Origin: JADJXV01 sp046328995
Lineage (GTDB): Bacteria > Bacteroidota > Ignavibacteria > Kapaibacteriales > UBA961
DNA: 64,000 bases
NCBI GenBank assembly: GCA_046328995.1
Contig: JAXLVN010000004.1
Span: 62,001 to 126,000, forward strand
Direction of reading: 5' to 3'
A model generated the notes under the pieces. That model was not told the DNA's origin and did not search any database. It was given only the letters and a program-made list of their open reading frames with translations. A program made the position numbers and the translations under genes. Below, piece after piece: positions 25,179-34,119 of the stretch (within the stretch, counting starts at the first letter, position 1; the number at the start of each line of letters is the position of its first letter).

Positions 25179-25208
25179 TTTCAGGTAGGAGTAAAACATG
25201 TATTTTTG
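25179..25208 (+). promoter_or_regulatory. Candidate promoter for the TPR-cyclase gene
   Basis: TTTC at 25179-25182 and an exact TAnnTTTG box (TATTTTTG, 25201-25208) with an 18-bp spacer, about 50 bp before the cyclase ATG. Confidence 0.5.
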
Positions 25209-25261
25209 CCGATGAAAAACAGCAGTCACGTACTTGGTATCATCAAGAGTAATCACAACCC

Positions 25262-27157
25262 ATGAGCACAGAAACAAATCCACGCATCGGCGAACTCCTC
25301 GCACGCCTGAACACGGAGAACCCGGACTCGCTTGCGTATCTAGAACTATGCCGCTCTCTCGGTGATGAGTATATGGAGGTATTTGCATTCCAAGAGGCGC
25401 AAGCGTATTATTATCAGATGCTTCAGGAAGCTGAAAAACGAGACGATGCATCGTACCTGCAACCAATTGCCCTCTCTCGCCTTGCGATGATCGCCGGACG
25501 CCAGGGCAGGCATCCTGAAGGCCTCGAACTGAATATCAAAGCACTCGCAATTCTCGAAAATACAGACCCTTCGGTGCGGAATAATGAACTCTACGCCTCG
25601 ATTTTGGGGAATATTGGCCTCCATTATCAGGGGCTCGCTGAGTTCGCTCACGCCCGGGAATTTTTCCTCCGCGCACTCAACTACTATGAAATTATGGGTG
25701 ATGAAGCGTCGATAACGCGAAATTATGTGAATCTTGGGCTCCTCTCATCCGATCTCGGCGATGTCGAGTCTGCCTTTGAATTTCTCAAAAAAGCGCTCGC
25801 TCTCGCCGAATCTTCCGGACGCACGCGGCAGATTGCCTCCATCCTCAGCAGCATCGCCAATGTGTATCATCAAATTAAAGACCTTGCGCTTGCGCTTGAC
25901 TTTAATCATCAGGCGCTTGCCTATGCCCGGGAGTCCGGTTCGAGCGATTTTCAGGCATCGATTCTCGGAAATATTGGTGTGATTTACATGACGCAACATG
26001 AGTATAATCAAGCACTTGTCTATCATGAAGAATCCCGGGAACTCAGCAAACAATTAGGCAGAGTACACGGCGCAATTACCACCCTTACCAATATCGCCTC
26101 CGCATCTATTGCCCTGAAAAAATTTGACCAATCAATGGATGCGCTATCGGAAGCGGTGCGCCTTGCCGAAGAACTCCACGTGCCCGAGCTTATCGCATTC
26201 ACACATGGCGGACTCGGCACACTCTACGCAGAAGCTGAGTATGATGCCCGCAATAGTACTCAGGCAATCGAGCATTTACGGATTGCTACTGAACTCATTG
26301 AGTATCATGGACTTACAATTCAAAACGGTGAATTTCATAAAATATTAGCCGACATCTATGCTGAGAATGGTGAAGGAATGAAGGCGTATCTCTGTTTTAA
26401 AGAGTATGACAAGATACGAGAACGTATTTACAATGAACAGGTTACGAGTAATCTCCGTCAGTTTGGATTCGAACGGAAGCTCGCCGAAGAGAAAGCCCAA
26501 ACCCGTGAACGCGAGAAAATTCTCCTGAAAATTTTCCCTGAAAATATCGCCAAACGATTAATTGCGAGCGAAACATTTATCGCCGATTCCTATCAAAGTG
26601 TGACCGTATTTTTCTCGGATATCGTTGATTTTACTTCACTTTCAACGCGCATCTCGGCCGAGGAACTCGTTGGCTTGCTCAATTCAATTTTCACGAAATT
26701 CGACCACATCGCCTCTAGGTATGGTTTAGAAAAAATCAAAACCATCGGCGACTCTTACATGGCAGTCGCCGGCGCTCCCGAGCGCTTGGACAATCATGCA
26801 GAGCGTGCAGCAGGATTTGCGCTTGAAGTATCTGAAATGATAGATAATTACCGTACTATTTCCGGCGAGAAAATCCACGTGCGGATTGGTCTTCATACCG
26901 GCAGTGTGGTCGCCGGTGTCATCGGGGAGAATAAATTTGCCTACGACCTTTGGGGCGATGCCGTTAATACCGCAAGCAGAATGGAATCCCATGGCGTAGC
27001 CGGTAAGATCCATGTGTCCGAGGATTTTGTGCAAGCCATTCGTGGGGCAGGCGCCGGCACGATACCCGCATCATCCCTCCGCTTTATCGAGCGAGGAGAG
27101 CAAGAAATCAAGGGCAAAGGACTCATGAAAACCTATTTTCTCGAACGCGCCTCATAG
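25262..27157 (+). CDS. Class III adenylate cyclase with N-terminal TPR repeats
   Basis: Cytoplasmic protein of 631 residues. Residues about 1-390 are tetratricopeptide repeats (at least seven units such as ASILGNIGLHYQGLAEFAHA), a protein-interaction sensor. A short coiled segment leads to a class III nucleotidyl cyclase domain (about 430-625). Metal-binding aspartates are D453 (FFSDIVDF) and D497 (TIGDSYM). Substrate-selecting residues are K493 and D562 (YDLWG), the adenylate-cyclase pattern rather than the guanylate-cyclase E/C pair. Transition-state residues N569 and R573 (VNTASRM) are present, so an active ATP-to-cAMP enzyme is expected. No cAMP-receptor gene is in the window. Divergent from the SLOG membrane protein. 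Confidence 0.9.
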   Translation: MSTETNPRIGELLARLNTENPDSLAYLELCRSLGDEYMEVFAFQEAQAYYYQMLQEAEKRDDASYLQPIALSRLAMIAGRQGRHPEGLELNIKALAILENTDPSVRNNELYASILGNIGLHYQGLAEFAHAREFFLRALNYYEIMGDEASITRNYVNLGLLSSDLGDVESAFEFLKKALALAESSGRTRQIASILSSIANVYHQIKDLALALDFNHQALAYARESGSSDFQASILGNIGVIYMTQHEYNQALVYHEESRELSKQLGRVHGAITTLTNIASASIALKKFDQSMDALSEAVRLAEELHVPELIAFTHGGLGTLYAEAEYDARNSTQAIEHLRIATELIEYHGLTIQNGEFHKILADIYAENGEGMKAYLCFKEYDKIRERIYNEQVTSNLRQFGFERKLAEEKAQTREREKILLKIFPENIAKRLIASETFIADSYQSVTVFFSDIVDFTSLSTRISAEELVGLLNSIFTKFDHIASRYGLEKIKTIGDSYMAVAGAPERLDNHAERAAGFALEVSEMIDNYRTISGEKIHVRIGLHTGSVVAGVIGENKFAYDLWGDAVNTASRMESHGVAGKIHVSEDFVQAIRGAGAGTIPASSLRFIERGEQEIKGKGLMKTYFLERAS

Positions 27158-27319
27158 CCCCACCCGCGGTAACTCGTTCCGCTCAATCGAGCAATTGACG
27201 GTTCTACTTGCGATTGCGACCGATGAATTTCTTCGCCTAACTTCTCACCGACACCCGCTTTGTCTGCGATTTTCCCTATTTTCGCAGTTATTGTTTGTTT
27301 TATTTTTCAAGAAATTAGT

Positions 27320-28579
27320 ATGCTCGACCTTAAATTTATACGTGAAAATCCTGATGCTGTCCGCGCGAATACTGCGAACAAAAACGAATCTGCGAATGTA
27401 GATGCCTTCATCGAACTCGACCAACGCCGCCGCGCAATTATTCAGGATGTCGACGTCCTGAAAAACAAGCGGAATGTCGTCTCAAACGAAATCGCCGTGA
27501 TGAAACGCGCCAAAGAAGACGCGACCGCCGCGATCGAAGAAATGCGCGTAGTATCCGATACGATAAAAGGTTACGACGATCAGCTCCGCGCAATCGAAGA
27601 AGAAATGGACGGCCACATCATGCGCATTCCCAACATGGTGCATGCGAGCGTACCAATCGGCAAATCAGCCGCCGACAATATCGAAGTGCGCCGCACAGGC
27701 GAGTGTATCGACACAGGATTCCGCAAGAATCATGTGGAAATCGGCAAAGCGCTCGGTATTCTCGACTTCGAACGTGGCGCGAAGGTAAGTGGAAGTGGAT
27801 TCGGGTTTTACGTCGGCAAAGGCGCTACGCTCGAACGCGCTCTCATTAATTTTATGCTCGACTTCCACCTCGAAAAACACGGTTATAATGAGATATTCCC
27901 ACCGTTTTTGGTGAATGCTGCCTCGATGCGTGGCACCGGTCAACTTCCGAAAATGGCGGAAGACATGTATCACGCTGAGCTTGATGATTTATATGCAATT
28001 CCGACGGCAGAAGTACCGATTACGAACTTCCACCGCGACGATACCCTCTCCATCGATGAATTACCCAAAAAATTCTGCGGTTACTCGGCATGTTTCCGCC
28101 GCGAGGCAGGCAGCTATGGCAAGGACACCCGCGGATTTTTGCGCGTGCATCAGTTCAACAAAGTCGAGCTCGTGAAATTCGCACATCCTGCGACCTCGTA
28201 TGATGAATTAGAACTTTTAGTTACGGATGTAGAAGACATTTTAAATGCCCTCGAAATTCCGTATCGTGTGCTCCTGTTGTGTTCGGGTGATACGAGCTTC
28301 TCCAGCGCGAAGACCTACGACCTTGAGGCATGGTCACCGTGCGAACAAAAATGGCTCGAAGTGTCAAGTTGTTCAAATTTCGAGAATTACCAAGCACGCC
28401 GTGCGAATATTAAATTCCGCGAAGCAAGCGGCAAGCCGGATTTTGTGCATACATTAAATGGCAGCGGACTCGCGACTTCGCGCTTGATGGTAGCAATTCT
28501 CGAACATTATCAAACCGAGGACGGGCATATTCGTGTGCCGGAAGCATTGAAACCCTATTGCCGATTTGATATGATTTAG
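27320..28579 (+). CDS. serS: Seryl-tRNA synthetase
   Basis: Class II aminoacyl-tRNA synthetase charging tRNA-Ser. The ATG at 27320 gives the canonical MLDLKFIRENPDAVR; the 20 upstream in-frame residues are not family-like. It has 419 residues. Residues 1-110 are the antiparallel coiled-coil tRNA-binding arm. The catalytic domain follows with PTAEVPITNFHRDD, motif 2 FRREAGSYGKDTRGFLRVHQFNKVE, and motif 3 LNGSGLATSRLMVAILEHYQ near the C-terminus. The GNAT gene starts 7 bp after the stop, so the two are probably co-transcribed. Confidence 0.98.
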   Translation: MLDLKFIRENPDAVRANTANKNESANVDAFIELDQRRRAIIQDVDVLKNKRNVVSNEIAVMKRAKEDATAAIEEMRVVSDTIKGYDDQLRAIEEEMDGHIMRIPNMVHASVPIGKSAADNIEVRRTGECIDTGFRKNHVEIGKALGILDFERGAKVSGSGFGFYVGKGATLERALINFMLDFHLEKHGYNEIFPPFLVNAASMRGTGQLPKMAEDMYHAELDDLYAIPTAEVPITNFHRDDTLSIDELPKKFCGYSACFRREAGSYGKDTRGFLRVHQFNKVELVKFAHPATSYDELELLVTDVEDILNALEIPYRVLLLCSGDTSFSSAKTYDLEAWSPCEQKWLEVSSCSNFENYQARRANIKFREASGKPDFVHTLNGSGLATSRLMVAILEHYQTEDGHIRVPEALKPYCRFDMI

Positions 28580-28586
28580 AATATCT

Positions 28587-29165
28587 ATGGACTCTACCCC
28601 ACTTTTTGGCGACTATTCCTATCGATTACTGCACTGGGACGACATGCGTCCTTTGTTTCAGCAGCACCGCGCGCAAGTGTTTGATGGAATTAGCTTTAAT
28701 GTTGAAGGCGCGCTCACCGAAGCCGAACGTGATGCGCAGAAGCGTCTTGGTCAAAATTTGGGGAATCCGTACCGGCTGAGCATTGCGCTCTACTGCAGGG
28801 AGGAGTTTGTCGGCTGGCATTTCGGTTGGCAGGAAACGAGTGATAAATTTTATATGTGTAATACCGCGATTTTCCCCGAACACCGGAATCGCGGTATTTA
28901 TTCTGCGCTGCTTCCGCATATACTTTCTATTCTTCAAGCGGAAGGATTCCAATTAGTTACGAGTCGCCACCATGCGACCAACAATGCCGTCATCGTGCCC
29001 AAGCTCAAGGCGGGCTTCACCATTTCCGCGTTTGAAATTTCCGACCGTCATGGCATCCTAGTGCATCTCTATTATTATTTCAATCCTCTCCGCCGCAAGG
29101 CAATGGAGGTGCGTGCGGGTCACGAGCGTCCGGATGATGTGATGCGCTCGCTGTTTGGGTTGTAG
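28587..29165 (+). CDS. GNAT-family N-acetyltransferase
   Basis: Protein of 192 residues using acetyl-CoA to acetylate an unknown amine. The acetyl-CoA-binding segment is NTAIFPEHRNRGIYSALLPHI (motif A, with a slightly altered RNRGIY loop), followed by the beta5/alpha4 part LVTSRHHATNNAVIVPKLKAGF. No signal peptide. It starts 7 bp after serS, but no functional link to serine or tRNA is evident from its sequence. Confidence 0.78.
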   Translation: MDSTPLFGDYSYRLLHWDDMRPLFQQHRAQVFDGISFNVEGALTEAERDAQKRLGQNLGNPYRLSIALYCREEFVGWHFGWQETSDKFYMCNTAIFPEHRNRGIYSALLPHILSILQAEGFQLVTSRHHATNNAVIVPKLKAGFTISAFEISDRHGILVHLYYYFNPLRRKAMEVRAGHERPDDVMRSLFGL

Positions 29166-29190
29166 GTGGGAGCGGTCTGTATTGTTATTG

Positions 29191-29220
29191 CGTAGGGGCG
29201 AATTGCATTCGCCCTCTACG
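29191..29220. repeat. REP-like palindrome (CGTAGGGGCGAA)
   Basis: CGTAGGGGCGAA and TTCGCCCTCTACG form an imperfect palindrome with one bulged base. It stands 25 bp after the GNAT stop and 63 bp before the asparaginase gene. GTAGGGGCGAA-type palindromes are known as dispersed repeats in several bacterial phyla; only one clear copy is in this window. Confidence 0.55.
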
Positions 29221-29283
29221 GTTGGCTTCCAACAAGCCGGAAATTCACGCCTCATAATTCCATATCCATCTTATAAATAAGCT

Positions 29284-30294
29284 ATGTCCACACGTCGCAC
29301 TTTTATTAAACAATCGGCTCTCGCGACAACGATAGCCGCCGCCGGAGGAATATCTATGTCTGAACATCTTACTGCTATGCCTGAAGTTAATTCTATGCCT
29401 GAATCAATCACGTCAAAACCCACCAAACCGGTCGTTATTTCCACCTGGAATTTCGGCGTGCAGGCAAATAGTGCCGCGTGGGAAATTCTCTCGAAAAAAG
29501 GTACCGCGCTCGATGCGGTGGAGGCAGGCGTGAAAGTGACGGAAGCCGACCCCGCGATTCAAAGCGTGGGATATGGCGGATTCCCCGACCGCGACGGCCG
29601 CGTTACGCTCGATGCATGCGTGATGGATGAGAAGGGAAATTGCGGCGCGGTGGTGTTTTTGGAGCATATCATGCACCCGGTTTCGGTCGCTCGTGCGGTG
29701 ATGGAAAAGACGCCGCATGTGATACTCGCCAGCGAAGGAGCGTTGCAGTTCGCCCTCGCTAATGGATTCAAAAAAGAGAACTTACTCACGCCTGAGTCGA
29801 AAGCCGCGTGGGAAGCATGGTGCAAGGAGCATCAGTATTCACCCATGAAAATTGACCGGGACAATCATGATACAATCGGCATGCTCGCTCTCGACGCGCA
29901 TGGGAATGTATCGGGCGCCTGCACCACAAGCGGACTCGCGTGGAAGATGCACGGGCGCGTGGGAGACTCGCCGATTATCGGCGCCGGACTCTATGTCGAT
30001 AACGAAGTAGGCGCAGCCACAGCGACCGGCAAGGGCGAAGCGGTGATTAAAATGTGCGGAAGTTTTTTGATTGTAGAATTAATGCGCAACGGCAAAACGC
30101 CCGCCCAAGCATGTAAAATTGCCGTTCAGCGCCTCGCAAAACAGCAGCCCGACCACAAGGATTTCCAGGTAGGTTTCCTCGCCATCAACAAGCGCGGCGA
30201 GACCGGCGGATATGCGATAGCGAAGGGTTTTCAGTATGCAGTACACAATGGCGAGAGTGTGCTGATTGATGCGGAGTATTTGGTGAAGGAGTGA
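29284..30294 (+). CDS. N4-(beta-N-acetylglucosaminyl)-L-asparaginase (glycosylasparaginase)
   Basis: N-terminal nucleophile hydrolase of 336 residues cleaving the GlcNAc-Asn bond of glycoprotein fragments, or asparagine amides. It opens with a twin-arginine signal (TRRTFIKQSALATTIAAAGG), so it is exported folded. The autoprocessing site is NHDTIGML with nucleophile T197; downstream, TSGLAWKMHGRVGDSPIIGAG and GEAVIKMCGS supply substrate-binding residues of the family. Consistent with use of host or environmental glycans. Preceded by a REP-like palindrome and no obvious operon partner. Confidence 0.92.
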   Translation: MSTRRTFIKQSALATTIAAAGGISMSEHLTAMPEVNSMPESITSKPTKPVVISTWNFGVQANSAAWEILSKKGTALDAVEAGVKVTEADPAIQSVGYGGFPDRDGRVTLDACVMDEKGNCGAVVFLEHIMHPVSVARAVMEKTPHVILASEGALQFALANGFKKENLLTPESKAAWEAWCKEHQYSPMKIDRDNHDTIGMLALDAHGNVSGACTTSGLAWKMHGRVGDSPIIGAGLYVDNEVGAATATGKGEAVIKMCGSFLIVELMRNGKTPAQACKIAVQRLAKQQPDHKDFQVGFLAINKRGETGGYAIAKGFQYAVHNGESVLIDAEYLVKE

Positions 30295-30409
30295 TGGAAC
30301 ATGCTTATTTTTAATGAAAATAAGATTCACGAAGATGCCTATTCGGATTGACTGGTGCTATTCATAACCGACTACATTGGGCCAAACGTACTGTAATCTA
30401 GCTACTACT

Positions 30410-31009
30410 ATGAAAATCTATACTTTCATTTTCAATTTGATGTTTATCATTCTTCTTTCTTTTGGACATAGCGATTCCAAATTGATGAAGAATGAAAACA
30501 AAGATATTGTCTTAAAAAATAAGCCGGTTGAGATTATCGAAGATTCAATACGTAGTATATCGAAGGATGCAAACGTAGATAGTATATCTAAAAATAAAGC
30601 AATTATTAAGAACGCAAATCCGAATGAGTGGCCGTACCCGATGCCGAGCGACTTTACACCCCTTACTTTTATCAAAACTTTTAGTACGTACAACAACAGC
30701 TATCCATGGGACAACTACATAACAATTAGTGGCATCGAATTTCCTGACGATTGGGTTAAGCGTGCTGATATTGATACGTTACTTACCCTAATAGAATCAA
30801 CTCAAAAATGTAAATGTGTTGTAAGTGTTCTCTCATCAAACATTCCCGATGACAATGCTACAAATATTGGCGGATATGCCATCAAATTTATAAACTCCTA
30901 CAGGAACAAATCAAAATACAAATTTGGAACCTATGATTGTCCCAAGACAGATGCAAAATCAGTAGAAGAAATAAATCGATGGTGGGCTAAGTACCGTCAG
31001 GAAAAGTGA
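30410..31009 (+). CDS. Hypothetical exported protein, AT-rich
   Basis: Protein of 199 residues. The ATG at 30410 opens a signal-like hydrophobic segment (IYTFIFNLMFIILLSFGHS); an in-frame upstream start lacks one. The rest is lysine- and asparagine-rich, with WPYPMPSDFTPLTFIKTF, the most distinctive stretch, and a Trp-containing C-terminus (RWWAKYRQEK). I do not recognise the family. Base composition and codon use are clearly more AT-rich than neighbours, which suggests recent acquisition. No operon partners. Confidence 0.6.
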   Translation: MKIYTFIFNLMFIILLSFGHSDSKLMKNENKDIVLKNKPVEIIEDSIRSISKDANVDSISKNKAIIKNANPNEWPYPMPSDFTPLTFIKTFSTYNNSYPWDNYITISGIEFPDDWVKRADIDTLLTLIESTQKCKCVVSVLSSNIPDDNATNIGGYAIKFINSYRNKSKYKFGTYDCPKTDAKSVEEINRWWAKYRQEK

Positions 31010-31345
31010 ATAAAACGATGAAAATTTCGATTCTTAATAATAATTGAAAATTGATTTTTTAATTGCTTAAACTCATTGTTTATAAACATGATACTTGACA
31101 ATTGTTGATATTTATGCGTAAGATAAGATGCTAAACAACCTTCTCAGCAGAAGGAGCACAAAAGAATCCTCCTTGACTAGACTCCAGCTTCAGCCGGAGA
31201 AAAACGATCCTGACGCCAAGGATGCATCCGCTTACGTTTTATACGCCCATGATTAACACCCACATAACACTTTTTAACCGCCGCAAATTCAGGGCAAAAG
31301 GGTAGATTGCAGTTCCTAATGTTGTATCATTTATAGCGTGTCGAA
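31010..31345. other. Intergenic stretch with several short hairpins, no gene
   Basis: 336 bp without a convincing frame. It contains CCTTCT-cagc-AGAAGG (31139-31154), a CTCC/GGAG hairpin near 31182-31199 and an ATCC/GGAT hairpin near 31208-31225 in quick succession. No known RNA family was recognised. Confidence 0.5.
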
Positions 31346-32539
31346 ATGATGAATACTCGCTCTACTCTGTTCCTTCTGACAATCCTCCTGCTGGTTTTCG
31401 TTCACGACCTCTCCGCGCAAGTCCCTGAAAAAATATATGGTAAGAATAAAATTCTCAAGCCGAACGAGTATTACCTGCAGCAAATTACCCTCTGGAAAGC
31501 CGTGCTCGACAGCAATCGCCGCAATGCCGATGCCTGGCTGAATTATTACCGCGCTCACCGCAATGCATACATCAAGGGCGAAGAAGATAATTCCCAAAAA
31601 AGCAAGGGGAATACGAGATTCAATCGCCTGAAATCCATCGTCGATGACATGGAAACGTATGTGCCCGACACGTACGAACTCCACTTCGTTCGCTGGCTCA
31701 ATGGGAATAACAACCCTGCGCTCTTTCCCTCGCTCGACAAAGCGCACCGGCTGAAGCCGCAGAATCCCGAGCCGCTTTTGGCGCTCGTCTTATACTATGA
31801 AATTCAAGGGAATTACGCTGCCCGGAATACGAGTATCGAGCAGTATTATGCTCTCGGCGATTACTCGCCGGGATTGCTCAATTACAGTTATAATCTGCTC
31901 GCCGGACTCGACAGCAATGCCATAATTTTCACCGAAGGCGACAAAGATACCGAGGCGATTCTCCTCTTGCAGGAAGGCAAAAAATTCCGGCAGGATGTGC
32001 GCATGCTCAATGTAAATCTTTTGCTGATGAGTGAGTACCGAGAGCGGGTATTCAGAGAACTCGGCATCGAGCAATTACCCTATAGTCCGCTTACAAGCGA
32101 AGAAACATACGAGAAATTCCGCCGCTCGATTGTCGAACATGTCGTGCGCAATTCTAAACAGCGCCCCGTGCATACATCGGTGACCGTGAGCTCGCCCTAT
32201 ACTACGCCTATTGAGAATAAACTCTACCTGACGGGACTTTCACACAAATACAGCGATAAACCATTCGATGCTATGGCGTTGCTGAAGTTCAACGTCGAGC
32301 GCCTCTACGCTCTCGACTACCTGCGCGTCTATTTCCCGATCGATATATCAATTGATAATATGCACTCGATGAACGGGAATTACCTCCCCGCCTTTGCCGC
32401 ATTGAGCGCTGATTACCGCAAGTCCGGCAATACCACTCAAGCCGAGTATTATCAGAACCTTGCGCTAACTATCGCGACCGCCGCCAATCTCCGTGAAGAA
32501 TTCGAAGCATACTTCGGCAAGCAGAAAAATGACAAGTAA
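31346..32539 (+). CDS. Exported protein resembling the soluble part of DUF2723-type proteins
   Basis: Protein of 397 residues with a signal peptide (LTILLLVFVHDLSAQ). Residues about 45-160 look like TPR-type helices (LNYYRAHRNAY, LLALVLYYEIQGN). Residues about 185-225 read NAIIFTEGDKDTEAILLLQEG...QDVRMLNVNLL, very like the conserved ALIFTNGDNDTF...VRVVNLSLL segment in the periplasmic portion of Bacteroidota DUF2723 membrane proteins, but the multi-helix membrane half is absent. It could be a soluble relative or a remodelled derivative. Function unknown; substrate binding in the periplasm is a guess. Confidence 0.6.
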   Translation: MMNTRSTLFLLTILLLVFVHDLSAQVPEKIYGKNKILKPNEYYLQQITLWKAVLDSNRRNADAWLNYYRAHRNAYIKGEEDNSQKSKGNTRFNRLKSIVDDMETYVPDTYELHFVRWLNGNNNPALFPSLDKAHRLKPQNPEPLLALVLYYEIQGNYAARNTSIEQYYALGDYSPGLLNYSYNLLAGLDSNAIIFTEGDKDTEAILLLQEGKKFRQDVRMLNVNLLLMSEYRERVFRELGIEQLPYSPLTSEETYEKFRRSIVEHVVRNSKQRPVHTSVTVSSPYTTPIENKLYLTGLSHKYSDKPFDAMALLKFNVERLYALDYLRVYFPIDISIDNMHSMNGNYLPAFAALSADYRKSGNTTQAEYYQNLALTIATAANLREEFEAYFGKQKNDK

Positions 32540-32694
32540 ATTGCCGGTACTCGCTTAGAATTGGCGGAGATAAATGAGCTTGTGTGTAATTTTGCAGCTC
32601 GAGATAAGTACTTCACATTCCAAGCGAAGGAATGTGATTTATACGTAGCGAATGCGCGATGTGCGTTACTGGGTGCAACTCTTTGAAAATAAGA

Positions 32695-33246
32695 ATGGTA
32701 CGTAATTATTTCAAGAATACTCTTCTCGGTGCAGCTGTTTGCTTGATTCATGGACTGAGCATGGGCTGTGAGGTACAGACGGGTGAAGAGTATTTACGGA
32801 AAGTACTACTGGAAGGCGAACAGGATGAAATTGGCACTCGGTGCGGGTATGTGCATTCCTCGACAGGCGATACCGTGATTGCGATTGGGAAGTATTATTA
32901 CTGCTATACGGATACGATACGAACGTATGGAATTGTAGTAAAACATGACAATACATGCGTCGCAATTGATAGGAAAGGCAAGGAGTTATTTCGGGTCTAT
33001 TGGTTCGACAACGGTCCGGATTACGCCTCAGACGGTCTCTTTCGAATCATCCAAAACGGGAAAATCGGGTATGCTGATACCGCCGGCAACATTATAATAC
33101 CGCCAATGTACGAATGTGCCGAACCGTTTGCGAATGGCATGGCAAAGGTTGCGACGCAGTGCAGTGTGGTTGCTGATGGAGAGCACAAAATATGGTCAAG
33201 TGAGCAGTGGTTCTGGATTGATAAAGCAGGCAATAAAGTACGGTGA
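32695..33246 (+). CDS. WG-repeat lipoprotein
   Basis: Protein of 183 residues. The ATG at 32695 gives an N-terminal hydrophobic signal with lipobox GLSMGC. The C-terminal half carries WG-type repeats: GLFRIIQNGKIGYADTAGNI followed by IPPMYECAEPFANGMAKV and a final WFWIDKAGNKVR. WG repeats form beta structures used in binding outside or beneath the outer membrane. The upstream in-frame ATG at 32659 lacks a signal peptide and was not used. No operon partner. Confidence 0.65.
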   Translation: MVRNYFKNTLLGAAVCLIHGLSMGCEVQTGEEYLRKVLLEGEQDEIGTRCGYVHSSTGDTVIAIGKYYYCYTDTIRTYGIVVKHDNTCVAIDRKGKELFRVYWFDNGPDYASDGLFRIIQNGKIGYADTAGNIIIPPMYECAEPFANGMAKVATQCSVVADGEHKIWSSEQWFWIDKAGNKVR

Positions 33247-33343
33247 ACGTAGGAGTAAGAGCTTTTCGAAATGTCGGTACCGTACGAGGCGATATGGAGA
33301 ATGTATTCCTTTGGCAGTATAAATTTCTATTTCTATCTACATC

Positions 33344-34048
33344 ATGATCTTACAATCGGCAGTCGAGTCTCTTGCGCGTCTGAGCGATGGCGAACTCCTC
33401 CTTCTCTTTTGGATGGAGAATTGCGTGCTGTTCGTGCTGTCGGCGTTGATAGGTATGGCGCTCGAGTACAAGGTCACGATATTCCCCCGCAGAGATACGC
33501 TGTGGATAGTTTCGACGATTGTATGTAATACGATTATTACGTATATTGGCTATAAGTTGTATGTTGTAGAATGGGTTGCGTTTGATTTTTCGGTGGGGAT
33601 TCTGAGGATTATCTTCGACATTGCACTCATCATGATCGCGATGGACTTGCTCATGTATTTGTTTCATTGGGGAATTCATCAGATTAAATGGCTTTATCCG
33701 ATTCATGCGTATCATCATCGGCATGTGGAGACGACGGTCTATAGCTTGTTTGTTCTGCATCCTATCGAGACGTTTGGTTTTGGGTTTTTATGGCTTTTCC
33801 TGCTTATCCTCTATCCCTTTAATGCCATTGCAATTGTGGCGTATCTGAGCTTTAACCTGCTCTACGGGATTGTAGGGCATGTTCGTACGGATATTTTCCC
33901 GGATTTCTGGGTGAAGAATAGGGTTACGAAATGGATCTCGACGACGAATTTTCATCATACGCATCATACGGATGAAACAAGTAATTTTGGGTTTTATTTT
34001 ACGTTCTGGGATCGGGTGTTCAGAACAGAATCCCATTCTCACGAGTAA
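33344..34048 (+). CDS. Sterol desaturase/fatty acid hydroxylase family membrane protein
   Basis: Integral membrane di-iron enzyme of 234 residues with four or five hydrophobic segments. The histidine boxes are FHWGIHQ (about residue 107), HAYHHRH (about residue 124) and NFHHTHHT (about residue 203), spaced as in the ERG3/fatty acid hydroxylase superfamily. It probably hydroxylates or desaturates a lipid or carotenoid-like chain; the substrate cannot be told. Stands alone. Confidence 0.88.
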   Translation: MILQSAVESLARLSDGELLLLFWMENCVLFVLSALIGMALEYKVTIFPRRDTLWIVSTIVCNTIITYIGYKLYVVEWVAFDFSVGILRIIFDIALIMIAMDLLMYLFHWGIHQIKWLYPIHAYHHRHVETTVYSLFVLHPIETFGFGFLWLFLLILYPFNAIAIVAYLSFNLLYGIVGHVRTDIFPDFWVKNRVTKWISTTNFHHTHHTDETSNFGFYFTFWDRVFRTESHSHE

Positions 34049-34119
34049 TTTTTATCATCGCCGAAGTGAGCCACGAATGGCTGCTGTGGTGATAGGACAT
34101 TCATATATGAGGTTTTACT

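Noticed and set aside
25262..27157. Cyclase as a Pycsar pyrimidine cyclase or a guanylate cyclase
   Set aside because: K493 and D562 give the adenylate-cyclase pattern; the guanylate E/C pair is absent and nothing points to a pyrimidine-specific site.
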